Shown piece after piece: positions 26,966 to 34,882 of a DNA stretch of 52,610 nucleotides. Source of the stretch: Bacteroidaceae bacterium. GTDB taxonomy: Bacteria; Bacteroidota; Bacteroidia; Bacteroidales; Bacteroidaceae. The position numbers and the translations under genes were made by a program. The notes beneath the pieces were generated by a model. It worked only from the letters and a program-made list of their open reading frames with translations, was not told the origin of the DNA and did not search any database. The stretch lies in the NCBI GenBank assembly GCA_017469685.1, contig JAFUFW010000019.1:1-52610 (forward strand), read 5' to 3'. Each line of letters begins with the position of its first letter. Position 1 is the first letter of the stretch.

Positions 26966-28384
26966 ATGCCCGAACAGATAAACGCAATCAATGATGCATT
27001 GTGGGGCTACGTGCTGGTAGCTGCGCTGGTGGCATGCGGCTTGTGGTTTACGTGGAGGACGCGGGGTGTGCAGTTCCGCATGGTGGGCGAGATGTTTCGG
27101 CTGTTGGCCGACACGGCTGGCAGCGGTGGCACCGCAGGCGACAAAGAGGGCAGTAGGGGCCACAGACATATCTCATCGTTCCAAGCCTTTGCGGTGTCCG
27201 TGGCCACACGAGTGGGCACTGGAAACCTGGCTGGCGTAGCTACAGCGATAGCCATTGGCGGCCCCGGCTCTGTATTCTGGATGTGGATTATAGCACTGAT
27301 TGGCTCTGCCACGGCTTTCGTCGAGTCGACGTTAGGCCAGCTATTCAAACTGCGACAGCGCGAGTCCTTCGTTGGCGGTCCGGCGTACTACATCCTTAAG
27401 GGCTTGCATTGCCGGTGGATGGCCTACCTCTTCGCCGTCCTTATCACCCTGACCTTCGGTTTGGTCTACAACTCCATTCAGAGCAACACCATTTGCGGCG
27501 CCATGCACGAAGCCTTCGGCTGGAGCCCGTGGGTGGTAGGCTGTGTATTGGCGGCTACGGCACTGGTCATCGTCTTCGGCGGCATCCATCGCATCGCCAA
27601 CGTCAGCGCCGTGCTTGTGCCGCTGATGGCTATTGGCTATTTTGTGCTGGCGGTGGTCATCATCGCGATGAACATACAACAGGTGCCGCATGTGCTAAAA
27701 GTCATTGTCACTAACGCTTTCGGCGTGGAACAAGGCTTAGGCGGCGCCATCGGAGCGACCATAATGAGCGGAGTGAAGCGAGGCCTGTTTAGTAACGAAG
27801 CCGGCGAAGGCAGTGCTCCAAACGTGGCAGCCACGGCCTCCGCGACACACCCCGTGAAGCAAGGACTCATTCAGGCGCTGGGTGTCTACACCGATACGCT
27901 GCTGGTGTGCTCGTGCACAGCCTTCGTCATCCTCATCAGCGGACTGTATGAAACGCCCGAGCTGAACGGCATCGCCCTTACGCAGGCAGCCTTGAACTCC
28001 GAGATTGGTTCATTCGGCCCAACATTCATTGCTCTCGCCATCCTCCTCTTTGCCTTCTCGAGCATCATCGGCAACTATTATTACGGCGAAGCCAACATAC
28101 GTTTCATGACGTCGAGTAGCGCAGTGCTCGCCGCCTACCGTCTCTTCTCAGGAGGCGTTGTGGTGATGTTCGGTGCTTTAGCCAGCTTAGATCTTGTCTG
28201 GAGCTTAGGCGACCTGTTCATGGCTCTGCTTACGGCTTGCAACCTCATCGCCATCATCGCCCTCGGCAAATACGCCTTCCGACTTCTTGACAACTACCGT
28301 TGTCAGAAGCGCGAAGGCACGAAAGAACCCGTGTTCCACCGCGACCTGTTACCAGAGATTGCCGAGGAGCTGGAGTGCTGGTAA
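26966..28384 (+). CDS. Sodium:alanine symporter family (AGCS) transporter
   Basis: A 472-residue membrane protein with about eleven helices. The family signature GLFSNEAGEGSAPNVAATA is clear, as are AVSVATRVGTGNLAGVATAI and GGPGSVFWMWIIALIGSAT. AGCS carriers take up alanine, glycine or related amino acids with sodium. It is 45 bases behind the SDR gene. A link to hexuronate metabolism is not obvious, so it may only share the transcript. Confidence 0.94.
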   Translation: MPEQINAINDALWGYVLVAALVACGLWFTWRTRGVQFRMVGEMFRLLADTAGSGGTAGDKEGSRGHRHISSFQAFAVSVATRVGTGNLAGVATAIAIGGPGSVFWMWIIALIGSATAFVESTLGQLFKLRQRESFVGGPAYYILKGLHCRWMAYLFAVLITLTFGLVYNSIQSNTICGAMHEAFGWSPWVVGCVLAATALVIVFGGIHRIANVSAVLVPLMAIGYFVLAVVIIAMNIQQVPHVLKVIVTNAFGVEQGLGGAIGATIMSGVKRGLFSNEAGEGSAPNVAATASATHPVKQGLIQALGVYTDTLLVCSCTAFVILISGLYETPELNGIALTQAALNSEIGSFGPTFIALAILLFAFSSIIGNYYYGEANIRFMTSSSAVLAAYRLFSGGVVVMFGALASLDLVWSLGDLFMALLTACNLIAIIALGKYAFRLLDNYRCQKREGTKEPVFHRDLLPEIAEELECW

Positions 28385-28559
28385 GGGTTAGCCCAATCCT
28401 TTTAATGGAGATTTCATCCACGCATACACCTTACCTCCTCATAACTAAGGTTCATCATTTAGGGCACACAAGCACGACCTATTCTGTGCTACCTCCTCCT
28501 TCATCACAGCCCCCGTCGAAGACGGTTTACTTCACAATGGAAACCTCTCAAAAGAGAAC

Positions 28560-28595
28560 AACTCACTGATGAGAAACAATCTTCACCGGTGAGTT
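28560..28595 (+). terminator. Weak hairpin downstream of the AGCS gene
   Basis: AACTCAC and GTGAGTT pair across a long loop with no strong T-run after it. It is the only hairpin seen in the 246 bases between the convergent genes; the rest of the gap shows nothing recognisable. Confidence 0.3.
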
Positions 28596-28630
28596 AATTC
28601 ATAAAAGTGTCCTATTCTTATACTTGCCTC

Positions 28631-29674
28631 TTAATATTGTTTATACCAATAAGTTTTGATTCCAAATTCTTCTTCTGAATTAGGGCGTTCAAGCATTACC
28701 CTTCTTACTTTTGAAATATTTACAATGCGTGAATTCCCAGAATCTTTGGACTGTCGATAAGAAATAATTTCATCATCAATTGACATAATTGTCACAGGTA
28801 TGCTTTTGTTGGCTTCAAATGGATTATATCCCTTTAAATTAAGCAGACCTTCGCATGGGAAATTTAATACATCTTTATCGTCAACAAACGGCAATAATAA
28901 GCTAATTACCTTATCTTTATCCATTATGTGACTTTTATTTGAATCTTTCTGTTGGTACCGTATCTGACTATTTTCAACAGACAAATTTTTGATGATTGTT
29001 TCTGAACGTTTCGTAACTAATATAGTATCTTTGCTGATTCCTGAGATCTTATTACTTGAGTTCTTAACTCCATTATCTCCGCCGCTATTAAAGTTATGAC
29101 CACTAATATTGACTGTTGGTTTGTAGTTACCTACACCCGTTTGATTGTTAACTTGTGCCAAGACATGACCGTGCCTATCAAATTCCACAAATGAAGCTAT
29201 AGTTGCCATCGCCTCAAAGCCTATGGGCATTTCTGCCCTCGTCCCAGGGATAAAGGCCAAAGGCCAACTACCGAATAAAAATAAAGCTACAGCTATTGGT
29301 GTTCTGTTCTTACCTGTGACATAAATATTCCCATTTATCGGTATAACTCCACCGTTAGCCAAAGATATCCTGTTCAATCTTACGCCTAATTTACCTTTTG
29401 TTCCCCACCACGATGATTTCTTTGCCTTATAGACAGTTCCCGATACGGAAGAACCTGCAGGAATAACAACGACATCGTCCACGATTACATTATTACTTAC
29501 CTTAAAATAAACAATATTACCAACTCGAACATCCGAGGCTTTTAAAGGGCTTACAATTCTGACTGGTACCTAAGTCCCAATTCTTAAAGCCACTGTAGAA
29601 GGCACATTCTGAGCTGCCAAGCTCAAAGCCATTAATTGAACTACAACAATTAACAAGATAACGTTTTTTTTCAT
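28631..29674 (-). pseudogene. Exported protein gene interrupted by one in-frame TAG
   Basis: The frame starts at 29674 with a signal peptide (MKKNVILLIVVVQLMALSLA), runs 34 codons, meets TAG at 29570-29572 and then stays open to 28631 (347 codons in all). The junction reads RIGT-stop-VPVRIV, and related Bacteroidota proteins as I remember them have GT-K/R-VP at this place, so a lysine codon AAG probably became TAG. After the stop come DVRVGNIVYFKV, a Gly-rich hydrophobic stretch (ALFLFGSWPLAFIPG) and a polar C-terminal half. An internal GTG at 29482 could restart translation without a signal peptide. The DNA is more AT-rich than its neighbours. Function unknown. Confidence 0.75.
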
Positions 29675-29964
29675 AAGACAAAATAAAAGGGTTTAACTGA
29701 ATAAGATGAATACATATAAAGCGTGGAATAACATCCACTTCAACAACTGAGGCCTTAGGAAACCCGCACGAAAGAAATAGATACACTCCACGCGTACGCA
29801 TGGAAGCCATCATGTCATCTATTCGTGCTTGAAATTTCCTAAGTTTCAGTTGAATGATAAGCATAACGCTTCGATTATTCCAATAAAAGAACCGACCGCT
29901 GTCAGCATTTGTGATATACACATGCTATAACCACGTATAAGGCCTGCAATGTATTTCAACAATG

Positions 29965-29995
29965 CAAAAGTATAAGAATATCATTTTAAAACAAA
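29965..29995 (-). promoter_or_regulatory. Promoter upstream of the interrupted exported-protein gene
   Basis: On the minus strand TTTG (29992-29995) and TACTTTTG (29965-29972) are exactly 19 bp apart, a textbook Bacteroidota promoter. The leader to the ATG at 29674 would be about 280 bases long and contains no convincing gene. Confidence 0.65.
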
Positions 29996-30142
29996 ACTAT
30001 TCAAGAAAAAAAGTTTATTCATCAGCATTTTTGAGTTCAAGAAGGGCGTCGAGTGTAAAAATATATTGCCAGCTTTTAATTATTTATTTTAAAAGTTGCA
30101 AGATTCGACAACTTGATATGCATTTGCACCATAAAACGTAAG

Positions 30143-30315
30143 ATAAGGACTTACGGCGATTTTTTAGAGGCTTTCATGCAGACCTTGACTGAAAAGGAGC
30201 TGGAAAAAGTGCAATATGGACTTCTATTGCTTAAGACTCAGGGACACCTGTCAAAATAGTTTGTGAAACTGATTCGTGAGTGCGTATATGAGTTACGAAC
30301 TGAATATGGAGGGGA
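30143..30315 (+). pseudogene. Remnant of a RelE/HigB-like toxin gene
   Basis: The frame reads IRTYGDFLEAFMQTLTEKEL, then EKVQYGLLLLKTQGHLSK, a TAG stop at 30257-30259, then FVKLIRECVYELRTEYGG. This resembles the first 60 or so residues of Bacteroidales RelE/HigB-type (Gp49-like) toxins, where the motif K-F-V-K-x-I-R-x-x-x-x-E-L-R-x-E-Y is usual. The expected start is ATA (30143-30145) instead of ATG, the middle has a stop and the C-terminal third is missing. No antitoxin frame is seen. It sits in the AT-rich island beside another broken gene. Confidence 0.6.
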
Positions 30316-30348
30316 GCCTCAAGAAACTAACATATACTTAGGCAAACG

Positions 30349-30386
30349 AAAAGAGCGCACCGCCGCAGTGGCGAGTGCGCTCTTTC
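30349..30386 (-). terminator. Intrinsic terminator of the Hsp15-like gene
   Basis: AAAGAGCGCAC (30350-30360) pairs with GTGCGCTCTTT (30375-30385) around a 14-base loop. On the minus strand it is followed by TTTTCGTTTG. It lies immediately downstream of the S4-domain gene. The remainder of the 29675-30388 gap holds only the toxin remnant and a promoter. Confidence 0.8.
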
Positions 30387-30388
30387 GG

Positions 30389-30907
30389 TTATTCCTCATC
30401 CCCGTCGTCGAGGTCGAAATCGAAATCCCCGAAGAAGACGGGGATGTCGGCAGCCTGGGCGCCGAAGTCATCGAGGGCCCGGCGCTCTTTCTTGGTTGGA
30501 CGCCCTGTACCGCGAGCACGACCTACGAAGCCGCTGATACGGTTCATCTCCAGTAGCTCGTACTGCTCTGGAGCCGTAACATTCTCGAGGATCTCGGGTA
30601 TAAGCTTTGCCCCCACACGGTGCTCTATGGCCTGAAGTATGCGGAAGCTGTAGGTGACAGGCGGTTTGCGCACGTCAACGACGTCGCCGACCTTCACCAT
30701 TCGAGAGGGCTTCATCTGTGCGCCAGCGATGCTCACCTGCCCCTTCTTGCAAGCCGCCGCCGCGATGCTGCGGGTCTTGAAGATGCGGGCGGCCCACAGC
30801 CATTTGTCGAGGCGAGCGGACCCGCCCCCCACAACAGCCCCACTCCCAGCTCCTCCCGTCTGGGAGGGGAGTGGCTGGCGCGAGGTTTGTTTATTGTTAT
30901 GATTCAT
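30389..30907 (-). CDS. S4-domain RNA-binding protein, Hsp15 family
   Basis: A 172-residue protein. The S4 domain starts at residue 31 (ARLDKWLWAARIFKTRSIAA), continues through KKGQVSIAGAQMKPSRMVK and includes the family loop VDVRKPPVTYSFRIL. Hsp15 binds stalled 50S subunits carrying peptidyl-tRNA and helps recycling. The acidic tail (FFGDFDFDLDDGDEE) is typical of Bacteroidota members. Residues about 8-30 (Gly/Ser/Pro-rich) are encoded by a C/G-rich palindromic repeat (30840-30874) and a G-run, so the N-terminal extension looks like a repeat insertion. There is no other in-frame ATG before the domain. Confidence 0.92.
   Translation of the reverse strand: MNHNNKQTSRQPLPSQTGGAGSGAVVGGGSARLDKWLWAARIFKTRSIAAAACKKGQVSIAGAQMKPSRMVKVGDVVDVRKPPVTYSFRILQAIEHRVGAKLIPEILENVTAPEQYELLEMNRISGFVGRARGTGRPTKKERRALDDFGAQAADIPVFFGDFDFDLDDGDEE
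30840..30874. repeat. C/G-rich palindromic repeat, copy 1 (inside the Hsp15-like gene)
   Basis: CCACTCCC (30840-30847) pairs with GGGAGTGG (30867-30874), and inner TCCC pairs with GGGA. It shares the CTCCC...GGGAGGGG style with copies at 31419, 32023 and 32203. It encodes about residues 12-23 of the Hsp15-like protein. Confidence 0.7.
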
Positions 30908-30953
30908 TGAAAGCTGCTTTTATTATGTTGTCACGCTTCGGATGTGCTGAAAA

Positions 30954-31388
30954 CTATTGCAAAACATCTGGAACACCATCCATGTTTTCGTCTAATGGCA
31001 TCCTATTAAGGGAAAACTTCACACCTTTAGCATCAAAGGCTATAGTTATATAATCAGACTTCATAACACCCGAATAATCAGCCGTAAATTCAGTTGCATC
31101 ACTATTGTATGTGGCCGACATCTGGAATGTACTGGTTGAATAAGTGTAGTTGGGCCATACCCCTTCAGTGTCGAAACCAGAAAACATGAGTTGTTTTCCG
31201 TCGCTTTGCCATAAGACGAAACTATGACATTGACCGCCCTGCACTTCGACAATCATCACTTCATAGCCATCAATAACGGACACGAATGTGCCATCAGGTG
31301 TGTGTGAGGCATCAGAGACAGCTACATCGTCTTTCGAACAAGAGAGGAATCCACAAAGAACCAACAAGGCAAATAAACTATATTTCAT
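30954..31388 (-). CDS. Small lipoprotein of unknown function
   Basis: A 144-residue protein with a lipoprotein signal peptide ending in LSC at Cys17. The mature part is beta-rich (SFVLWQSDGKQLMFSGFD, FQMSATYNSDATEFTADYSG), consistent with a small lipocalin-like or beta-barrel domain. The C-terminus MPLDENMDGVPDVLQ resembles a single calcium-binding thrombospondin type-3-like loop (DxNxDGxxD). No family was recognised. It lies between the Hsp15-like gene and pth on the same strand. Confidence 0.8.
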   Translation of the reverse strand: MKYSLFALLVLCGFLSCSKDDVAVSDASHTPDGTFVSVIDGYEVMIVEVQGGQCHSFVLWQSDGKQLMFSGFDTEGVWPNYTYSTSTFQMSATYNSDATEFTADYSGVMKSDYITIAFDAKGVKFSLNRMPLDENMDGVPDVLQ

Positions 31389-31418
31389 CGGAATGATATG
31401 ATTTAATGTGCCAGCCTT

Positions 31419-31455
31419 CCTCCCGACCTCACAGGGATTGGTCGGGGGTGGGTCT
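31419..31455. repeat. C/G-rich palindromic repeat, copy 2 (forms the 3' end of pth)
   Basis: CCCGACC (31422-31428) pairs with GGTCGGG (31440-31446), followed by GGTGGGTC. The pth stop codon (31429-31431) lies in the loop, and the last eight Pth residues RPTPDQSL are encoded by the right arm and flank. Confidence 0.75.
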
Positions 31456-32019
31456 CTTTCTATTCAGCTGATTCATCGCCATCTGCACTCCAACTAAGCA
31501 GAATGTTTTGATGGCAGCGGAGGCTTGCTTGGTGATTTCAGGAATGAGGGATTCCTGCTCTTCGGGGAAACGACCGAGGACATAGTCGACCTGCTGGCCT
31601 GGATAGTAGTCGTTGCCGATTCCAAAACGCAGGCGGGCGTACTGCTGAGTGCCTAATATCTGGGCTATGTGCTTCAGACCATTGTGGCCACCGTCGCTGC
31701 CGCAGGGTTTCATTCGGAGCTGTCCGAATGGCAGGCCGATGTCGTCGACGCAGACGAGAAGATGCTCGAGTGCGATGTTCTCTTTCTGCATCCAATAGCG
31801 CACAGCGTTGCCGCTGAGGTTCATAAAGGTGGTAGGTTTAAGGAGTATGAGCTGGCGACCTTTGACACTGATGCGTGTGATGAAGCCGTAGCGTTTATCC
31901 TCCCAAGCAGCTTCTTTCTCTGCTGCCATAGCATCAACGATGCGGAAGCCTGCATTGTGGCGCGTGCCTTCATAGTCGGGCCCTATGTTCCCGAGGCCTA
32001 CGATAAGGTATTTTTCCAT
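31429..32019 (-). CDS. pth: Peptidyl-tRNA hydrolase
   Basis: A 196-residue enzyme that releases peptides from prematurely dropped peptidyl-tRNAs. It shows [25 protein letters not shown] with the catalytic His, [35 protein letters not shown] and HNGLKHI. The start at 32019 is fixed by the family N-terminus and by a strong purine-rich Shine-Dalgarno supplied by a neighbouring repeat. The last residues RPTPDQSL come from another repeat copy, so both gene borders have been shaped by repeats. Upstream codons to 32202 are not part of the protein. Confidence 0.97.
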   Translation of the reverse strand: MEKYLIVGLGNIGPDYEGTRHNAGFRIVDAMAAEKEAAWEDKRYGFITRISVKGRQLILLKPTTFMNLSGNAVRYWMQKENIALEHLLVCVDDIGLPFGQLRMKPCGSDGGHNGLKHIAQILGTQQYARLRFGIGNDYYPGQQVDYVLGRFPEEQESLIPEITKQASAAIKTFCLVGVQMAMNQLNRKRPTPDQSL

Positions 32020-32022
32020 AAG

Positions 32023-32060
32023 ACTCTCCCCCGTCCCCTCCCTTGGAGAGGAGAGGGGCG
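32023..32060. repeat. C/G-rich palindromic repeat, copy 3 (supplies the pth ribosome-binding site)
   Basis: CTCTCC (32024-32029) pairs with GGAGAG (32045-32050), and CCCCTC (32035-32040) with GAGGGG (32053-32058). Read on the minus strand, its GGGGGAGAG end lies just before the pth ATG and acts as a Shine-Dalgarno, which is unusual in Bacteroidota. Confidence 0.75.
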
Positions 32061-32143
32061 TAAATACGTTTTCAAATAGTCGTTTTATAATAGTAAACAC
32101 GGAGGGACGTTTAGAATTGAAGTTTATAGAGAAATGGTAAAAA

Positions 32144-32181
32144 AAAGACGCAAAGCCATTGTAAATGTCCATTGCGTCTTT
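32144..32181 (-). terminator. Intrinsic terminator downstream of rplY
   Basis: AAAGACGCAA (32144-32153) and TTGCGTCTTT (32172-32181) form a 10-bp stem, followed on the minus strand by a T-run. It should end the rplY transcript, so pth needs its own promoter or read-through. Confidence 0.8.
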
Positions 32182-32202
32182 CGATTTCTTGAGAACAATC
32201 AC

Positions 32203-32237
32203 TCTCCTCCCTAACGGGAGGGGTTGGGTGGGTCTTT
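32203..32237. repeat. C/G-rich palindromic repeat, copy 4 (abuts the rplY stop)
   Basis: CTCCC (32207-32211) pairs with GGGAG (32216-32220), followed by GGGTTGGGTGGGTC. It ends exactly at the rplY stop codon (32238-32240). Confidence 0.75.
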
Positions 32238-32846
32238 TTATGCCTCAGCCTCAGCACCCTCAGCACTTGCAGCGCTACGGGCGTTACGAGTCATCTTAAC
32301 CTGGCATACGACGACGCTGGGCGAGGTGACGAGTTCGAGACCTTCGAAACTGAGTTCACCAACCTTGATGGTCTTGCCGAGCTCGAGGTGAGTCACGTCA
32401 ATGTCAAGGCGCTCAGGAATGGCGGTGTGAACAGCCTTCACCTTAATCTTACGTACGCTGGCAGCAAGCTTACCACCAGCCTTGACGCCCTCTGCGAGGC
32501 CGTTGAGCTTGATGGGCACTTCCATGACGATGGGCTTCTGGTCGGTAATCTCGTAGAAATCGACGTGGAGCACATTGTCCTTCACGGGGTGGAACTGAGC
32601 CTCCTTGAGGATGGCGAGGCACTGCTTGCCGTCGATGTCAAGCTTTACAGTGTAGATGTCTGGGGTGTAGAGAAGCTTGCGGAGCTCGCTCTCACTGACG
32701 GCGAAAGCTGTAGCTTCGGGCAGACCGTTCTCGCCCTTCTTCTCACCATAGATGTTGCAAGGAATCATGCCCTGCTTGCGCATTTGTTTGGCCAGCTTCT
32801 TGCCGCCGGCGGTACGTGCAGTACCTTTGATCTCGATTGTTTTCAT
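32238..32846 (-). CDS. rplY: 50S ribosomal protein L25, long CTC form
   Basis: A 202-residue L25/TL5/CTC protein that binds 5S rRNA. The N-terminal L25 domain (about 1-90) has [20 protein letters not shown] and [11 protein letters not shown]. The C-terminal TL5 beta domain (about 95-185) includes [20 protein letters not shown] and [14 protein letters not shown]. The Ala/Glu-rich tail is common in the phylum. It heads a transcript with pth downstream, but a terminator lies between them. Confidence 0.97.
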   Translation of the reverse strand: MKTIEIKGTARTAGGKKLAKQMRKQGMIPCNIYGEKKGENGLPEATAFAVSESELRKLLYTPDIYTVKLDIDGKQCLAILKEAQFHPVKDNVLHVDFYEITDQKPIVMEVPIKLNGLAEGVKAGGKLAASVRKIKVKAVHTAIPERLDIDVTHLELGKTIKVGELSFEGLELVTSPSVVVCQVKMTRNARSAASAEGAEAEA

Positions 32847-32940
32847 TTCGTTTTAGTTTTTGTGTTACTCTAAATGAATGTTGCTTCATTCGCCATCACA
32901 CGGGCTGCCCGCAGGCAGGGATGTGCTCCGAAAGCGGGCG

Positions 32941-32948
32941 CAAAGGTA
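32941..32948 (-). promoter_or_regulatory. Candidate -7 element for rplY
   Basis: The minus strand reads TACCTTTG, followed by the CGC that is common after this element, 95 bases before the ATG. No convincing TTTG -33 element is seen. Confidence 0.5.
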
Positions 32949-33034
32949 CAAAAAAGTTGAGAAACGTACGCACTCCGGCCTGTTTTTTTTCTTTATCTTA
33001 TCATTTTTTCATCAGCACAGCCAAAACAGGGAGG

Positions 33035-34003
33035 CTACACATGGGGAATGGTGACGATGAAGGCGTCTGCCGCCTGCGCAATGACGAGTTCCTTCCCCAG
33101 CAGCGCAAACTGCTCGCGCAGGTAAACCAGACCCGTGCCGTGCTTGACATCATCGGGACGCAACTGGAGGTTGTTGCGGACAGTGATGGCCTCTGCTTGT
33201 ATCTCTATGTGGATAACCAGCGGTTGCACGGCGGTGGCGATGTTATGCTTGATAGCATTCTCCACCAACTGCTGGATACAGCCCGGCACGGTGAGATGGT
33301 TTCCGGCGGGCACCTTCTGCACAACCTCCACCCGCACGGCATCGGCGAAGCGAATATGCTGCAGGTAAACATAGTTATCCACGAAGGCGAGCTCGTCCGT
33401 CAGCGGCACCGTCACTTGCTCTTGCGTGTCCAAAATATAACGGTAGATCCGTGACAGTTTCTTGATGAAGCGGTTGGCTATTGCTGCATCTTTATAAGTG
33501 AGGGCGGCGAGGACGTTCAGGCTGTTGAAGAGGAAATGGGGCGAGAACTGTCGGCGCAGCATCATCTGCTGGTAGTTGATTTTCTCTTCCGTCTCGCGCC
33601 GTATGCGGTCACGATACAGGTCGAGTTCAATAAGCTGTACCAACAACACGGCCACGACCACTGCCGGCAACAGGACGCGCTGCAGCGGCACGGGAAAAGT
33701 GATGAAGTAACTCAGCAGCGAGAGATGGAGCCAGCGAATCATCAGGAACAGGCCAACAATGGTAGCCACCTCCATGACGTAGCGCCACTGGACTGGTACG
33801 TGGCAGCGCTCCAGATAGACGGCGAACTGCATGGTTACCCACACGAAGAGACAGGCAATCGGCAGATTGACCACCAGGGCAACACCGATGCTCCACCATT
33901 CAAAGTCGGGCACCGCCAACGAAAAGAACGTGACGAACAGCAACGACACGATGACAGAGATCGACAGGACAAAGAATCCGAAGTGCTTCGAGGAGGATTT
34001 CAT
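33035..34003 (-). CDS. LytS/YehU-type sensor histidine kinase
   Basis: A 322-residue kinase with four transmembrane helices in the first about 128 residues and no large extracytoplasmic domain. The His_kinase domain has the phospho-acceptor His156 in RRQFSPHFLFNSLN, and the ATPase N-box is QQLVENAIKHNI. The G-box is short (GTGLVYLREQFALLG). It signals to the LytTR regulator encoded 27 bases upstream in the same operon. The stimulus is unknown; these pairs in Bacteroidota often sense envelope state or small metabolites. Confidence 0.95.
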   Translation of the reverse strand: MKSSSKHFGFFVLSISVIVSLLFVTFFSLAVPDFEWWSIGVALVVNLPIACLFVWVTMQFAVYLERCHVPVQWRYVMEVATIVGLFLMIRWLHLSLLSYFITFPVPLQRVLLPAVVVAVLLVQLIELDLYRDRIRRETEEKINYQQMMLRRQFSPHFLFNSLNVLAALTYKDAAIANRFIKKLSRIYRYILDTQEQVTVPLTDELAFVDNYVYLQHIRFADAVRVEVVQKVPAGNHLTVPGCIQQLVENAIKHNIATAVQPLVIHIEIQAEAITVRNNLQLRPDDVKHGTGLVYLREQFALLGKELVIAQAADAFIVTIPHV

Positions 34004-34030
34004 GCATAAATGGGTGTTGGGAACAATATA

Positions 34031-34801
34031 TTATGTGCCTTCTGCTACAGCACCGTCCATCCATGCCAGCACCTGCATGACCCTGCCGCGGCTGACAATG
34101 AGCGGTTCCCCGGGACAATCCTGCGAAAGACGGATGGACAGGCGTCCGCCAAAGTATTTGCTGCATCGCACAATGGCATCGATATGGGCGATGCAGTTCC
34201 GTGAGATCCTGCAGAACTCCTTCGGATCCAACATCTGCTCTAAGCTGTCCAGTGAATACGGCACGATGTAATGTTTGCCGCCTCGTGTATAGAGATAGGT
34301 GTACTTTTCCTCTGCCATGAAAGCGCGGATGTCAGCCGTTGTCACATAGCGGTATTCATCACCTAAGGTGACCAGGAAGCGTGTGCGGCGGCAATGGAGG
34401 AGGTAGTCATTCTCGGCACGCTGCACGGCAGGTGTGGGGTTTGCAGTCTGACGGTTAGCCTCGAACTTCTCCAGCGCGGCCGCCAGTTCTTCCTCGCTGA
34501 CGGGTTTGAGAAGGTAGTCAACACTGTTGGCCTTGAAGGCCCGCAGTGCATACTCGTCGTAGGCCGTGGTGAAGATAACGGGGATGTGGTTCGGCATAAT
34601 GCGGAAGATATCGAAGGAGAGCCCGTCGCTCAGACGGATGTCCATGAACATGAGGTCGTAACACCCCGCGCGCAGGAGTTCGACAGCCTCCTGCACGCTG
34701 CCAGCCCGCCCCGCCAACTCATATTCAGGGCGCAACAGCCTGACGAGGCGTTGCAACTCCTCGCAGGCCAGCGTTTCATCTTCAATCATCAGATACCTCA
34801 T
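34031..34801 (-). CDS. LytTR-family response regulator
   Basis: A 256-residue regulator. The receiver domain (1-120) has the acidic pocket MIEDE and the phospho-acceptor Asp54 in MFMDIRLSDG; the Lys is in LLKPVSEEEL. The LytTR DNA-binding domain (about 150-250) includes YTYLYTRGGKHYIVPYSLDS and FCRISRNCIAHIDAI. The start at 34801 is set by the normal receiver N-terminus. It is the first gene of a two-gene unit with the histidine kinase and sits behind its own promoter. Confidence 0.95.
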   Translation of the reverse strand: MRYLMIEDETLACEELQRLVRLLRPEYELAGRAGSVQEAVELLRAGCYDLMFMDIRLSDGLSFDIFRIMPNHIPVIFTTAYDEYALRAFKANSVDYLLKPVSEEELAAALEKFEANRQTANPTPAVQRAENDYLLHCRRTRFLVTLGDEYRYVTTADIRAFMAEEKYTYLYTRGGKHYIVPYSLDSLEQMLDPKEFCRISRNCIAHIDAIVRCSKYFGGRLSIRLSQDCPGEPLIVSRGRVMQVLAWMDGAVAEGT

Positions 34802-34843
34802 GGCTTTCCTGTTCACTGTGGTGTGGTTATCTCCTTTGCGCCG

Positions 34844-34851
34844 CAAAGATA
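34844..34851 (-). promoter_or_regulatory. Candidate -7 element for the LytTR-LytS operon
   Basis: The minus strand reads TATCTTTG, a perfect -7 match, with CTTG (34870-34873) 18 bp upstream as a weak -33 element. It lies just downstream of the SDR stop codon. Confidence 0.55.
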
Positions 34852-34882
34852 TACAAATTCCGGCACACACAAGTAACTTCCC

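Noticed and set aside
28385-28630. Small open frame after the AGCS symporter (28300-28569)
   Set aside because: It begins inside the symporter gene in another frame and its translation has low-complexity Ser/Thr/Pro content with no support.
29517-29921. Possible 134-codon gene just downstream of the promoter at 29965
   Set aside because: No motif or signal is seen and it overlaps the signal-peptide region of the broken exported-protein gene in another frame; the latter matches a known pattern.
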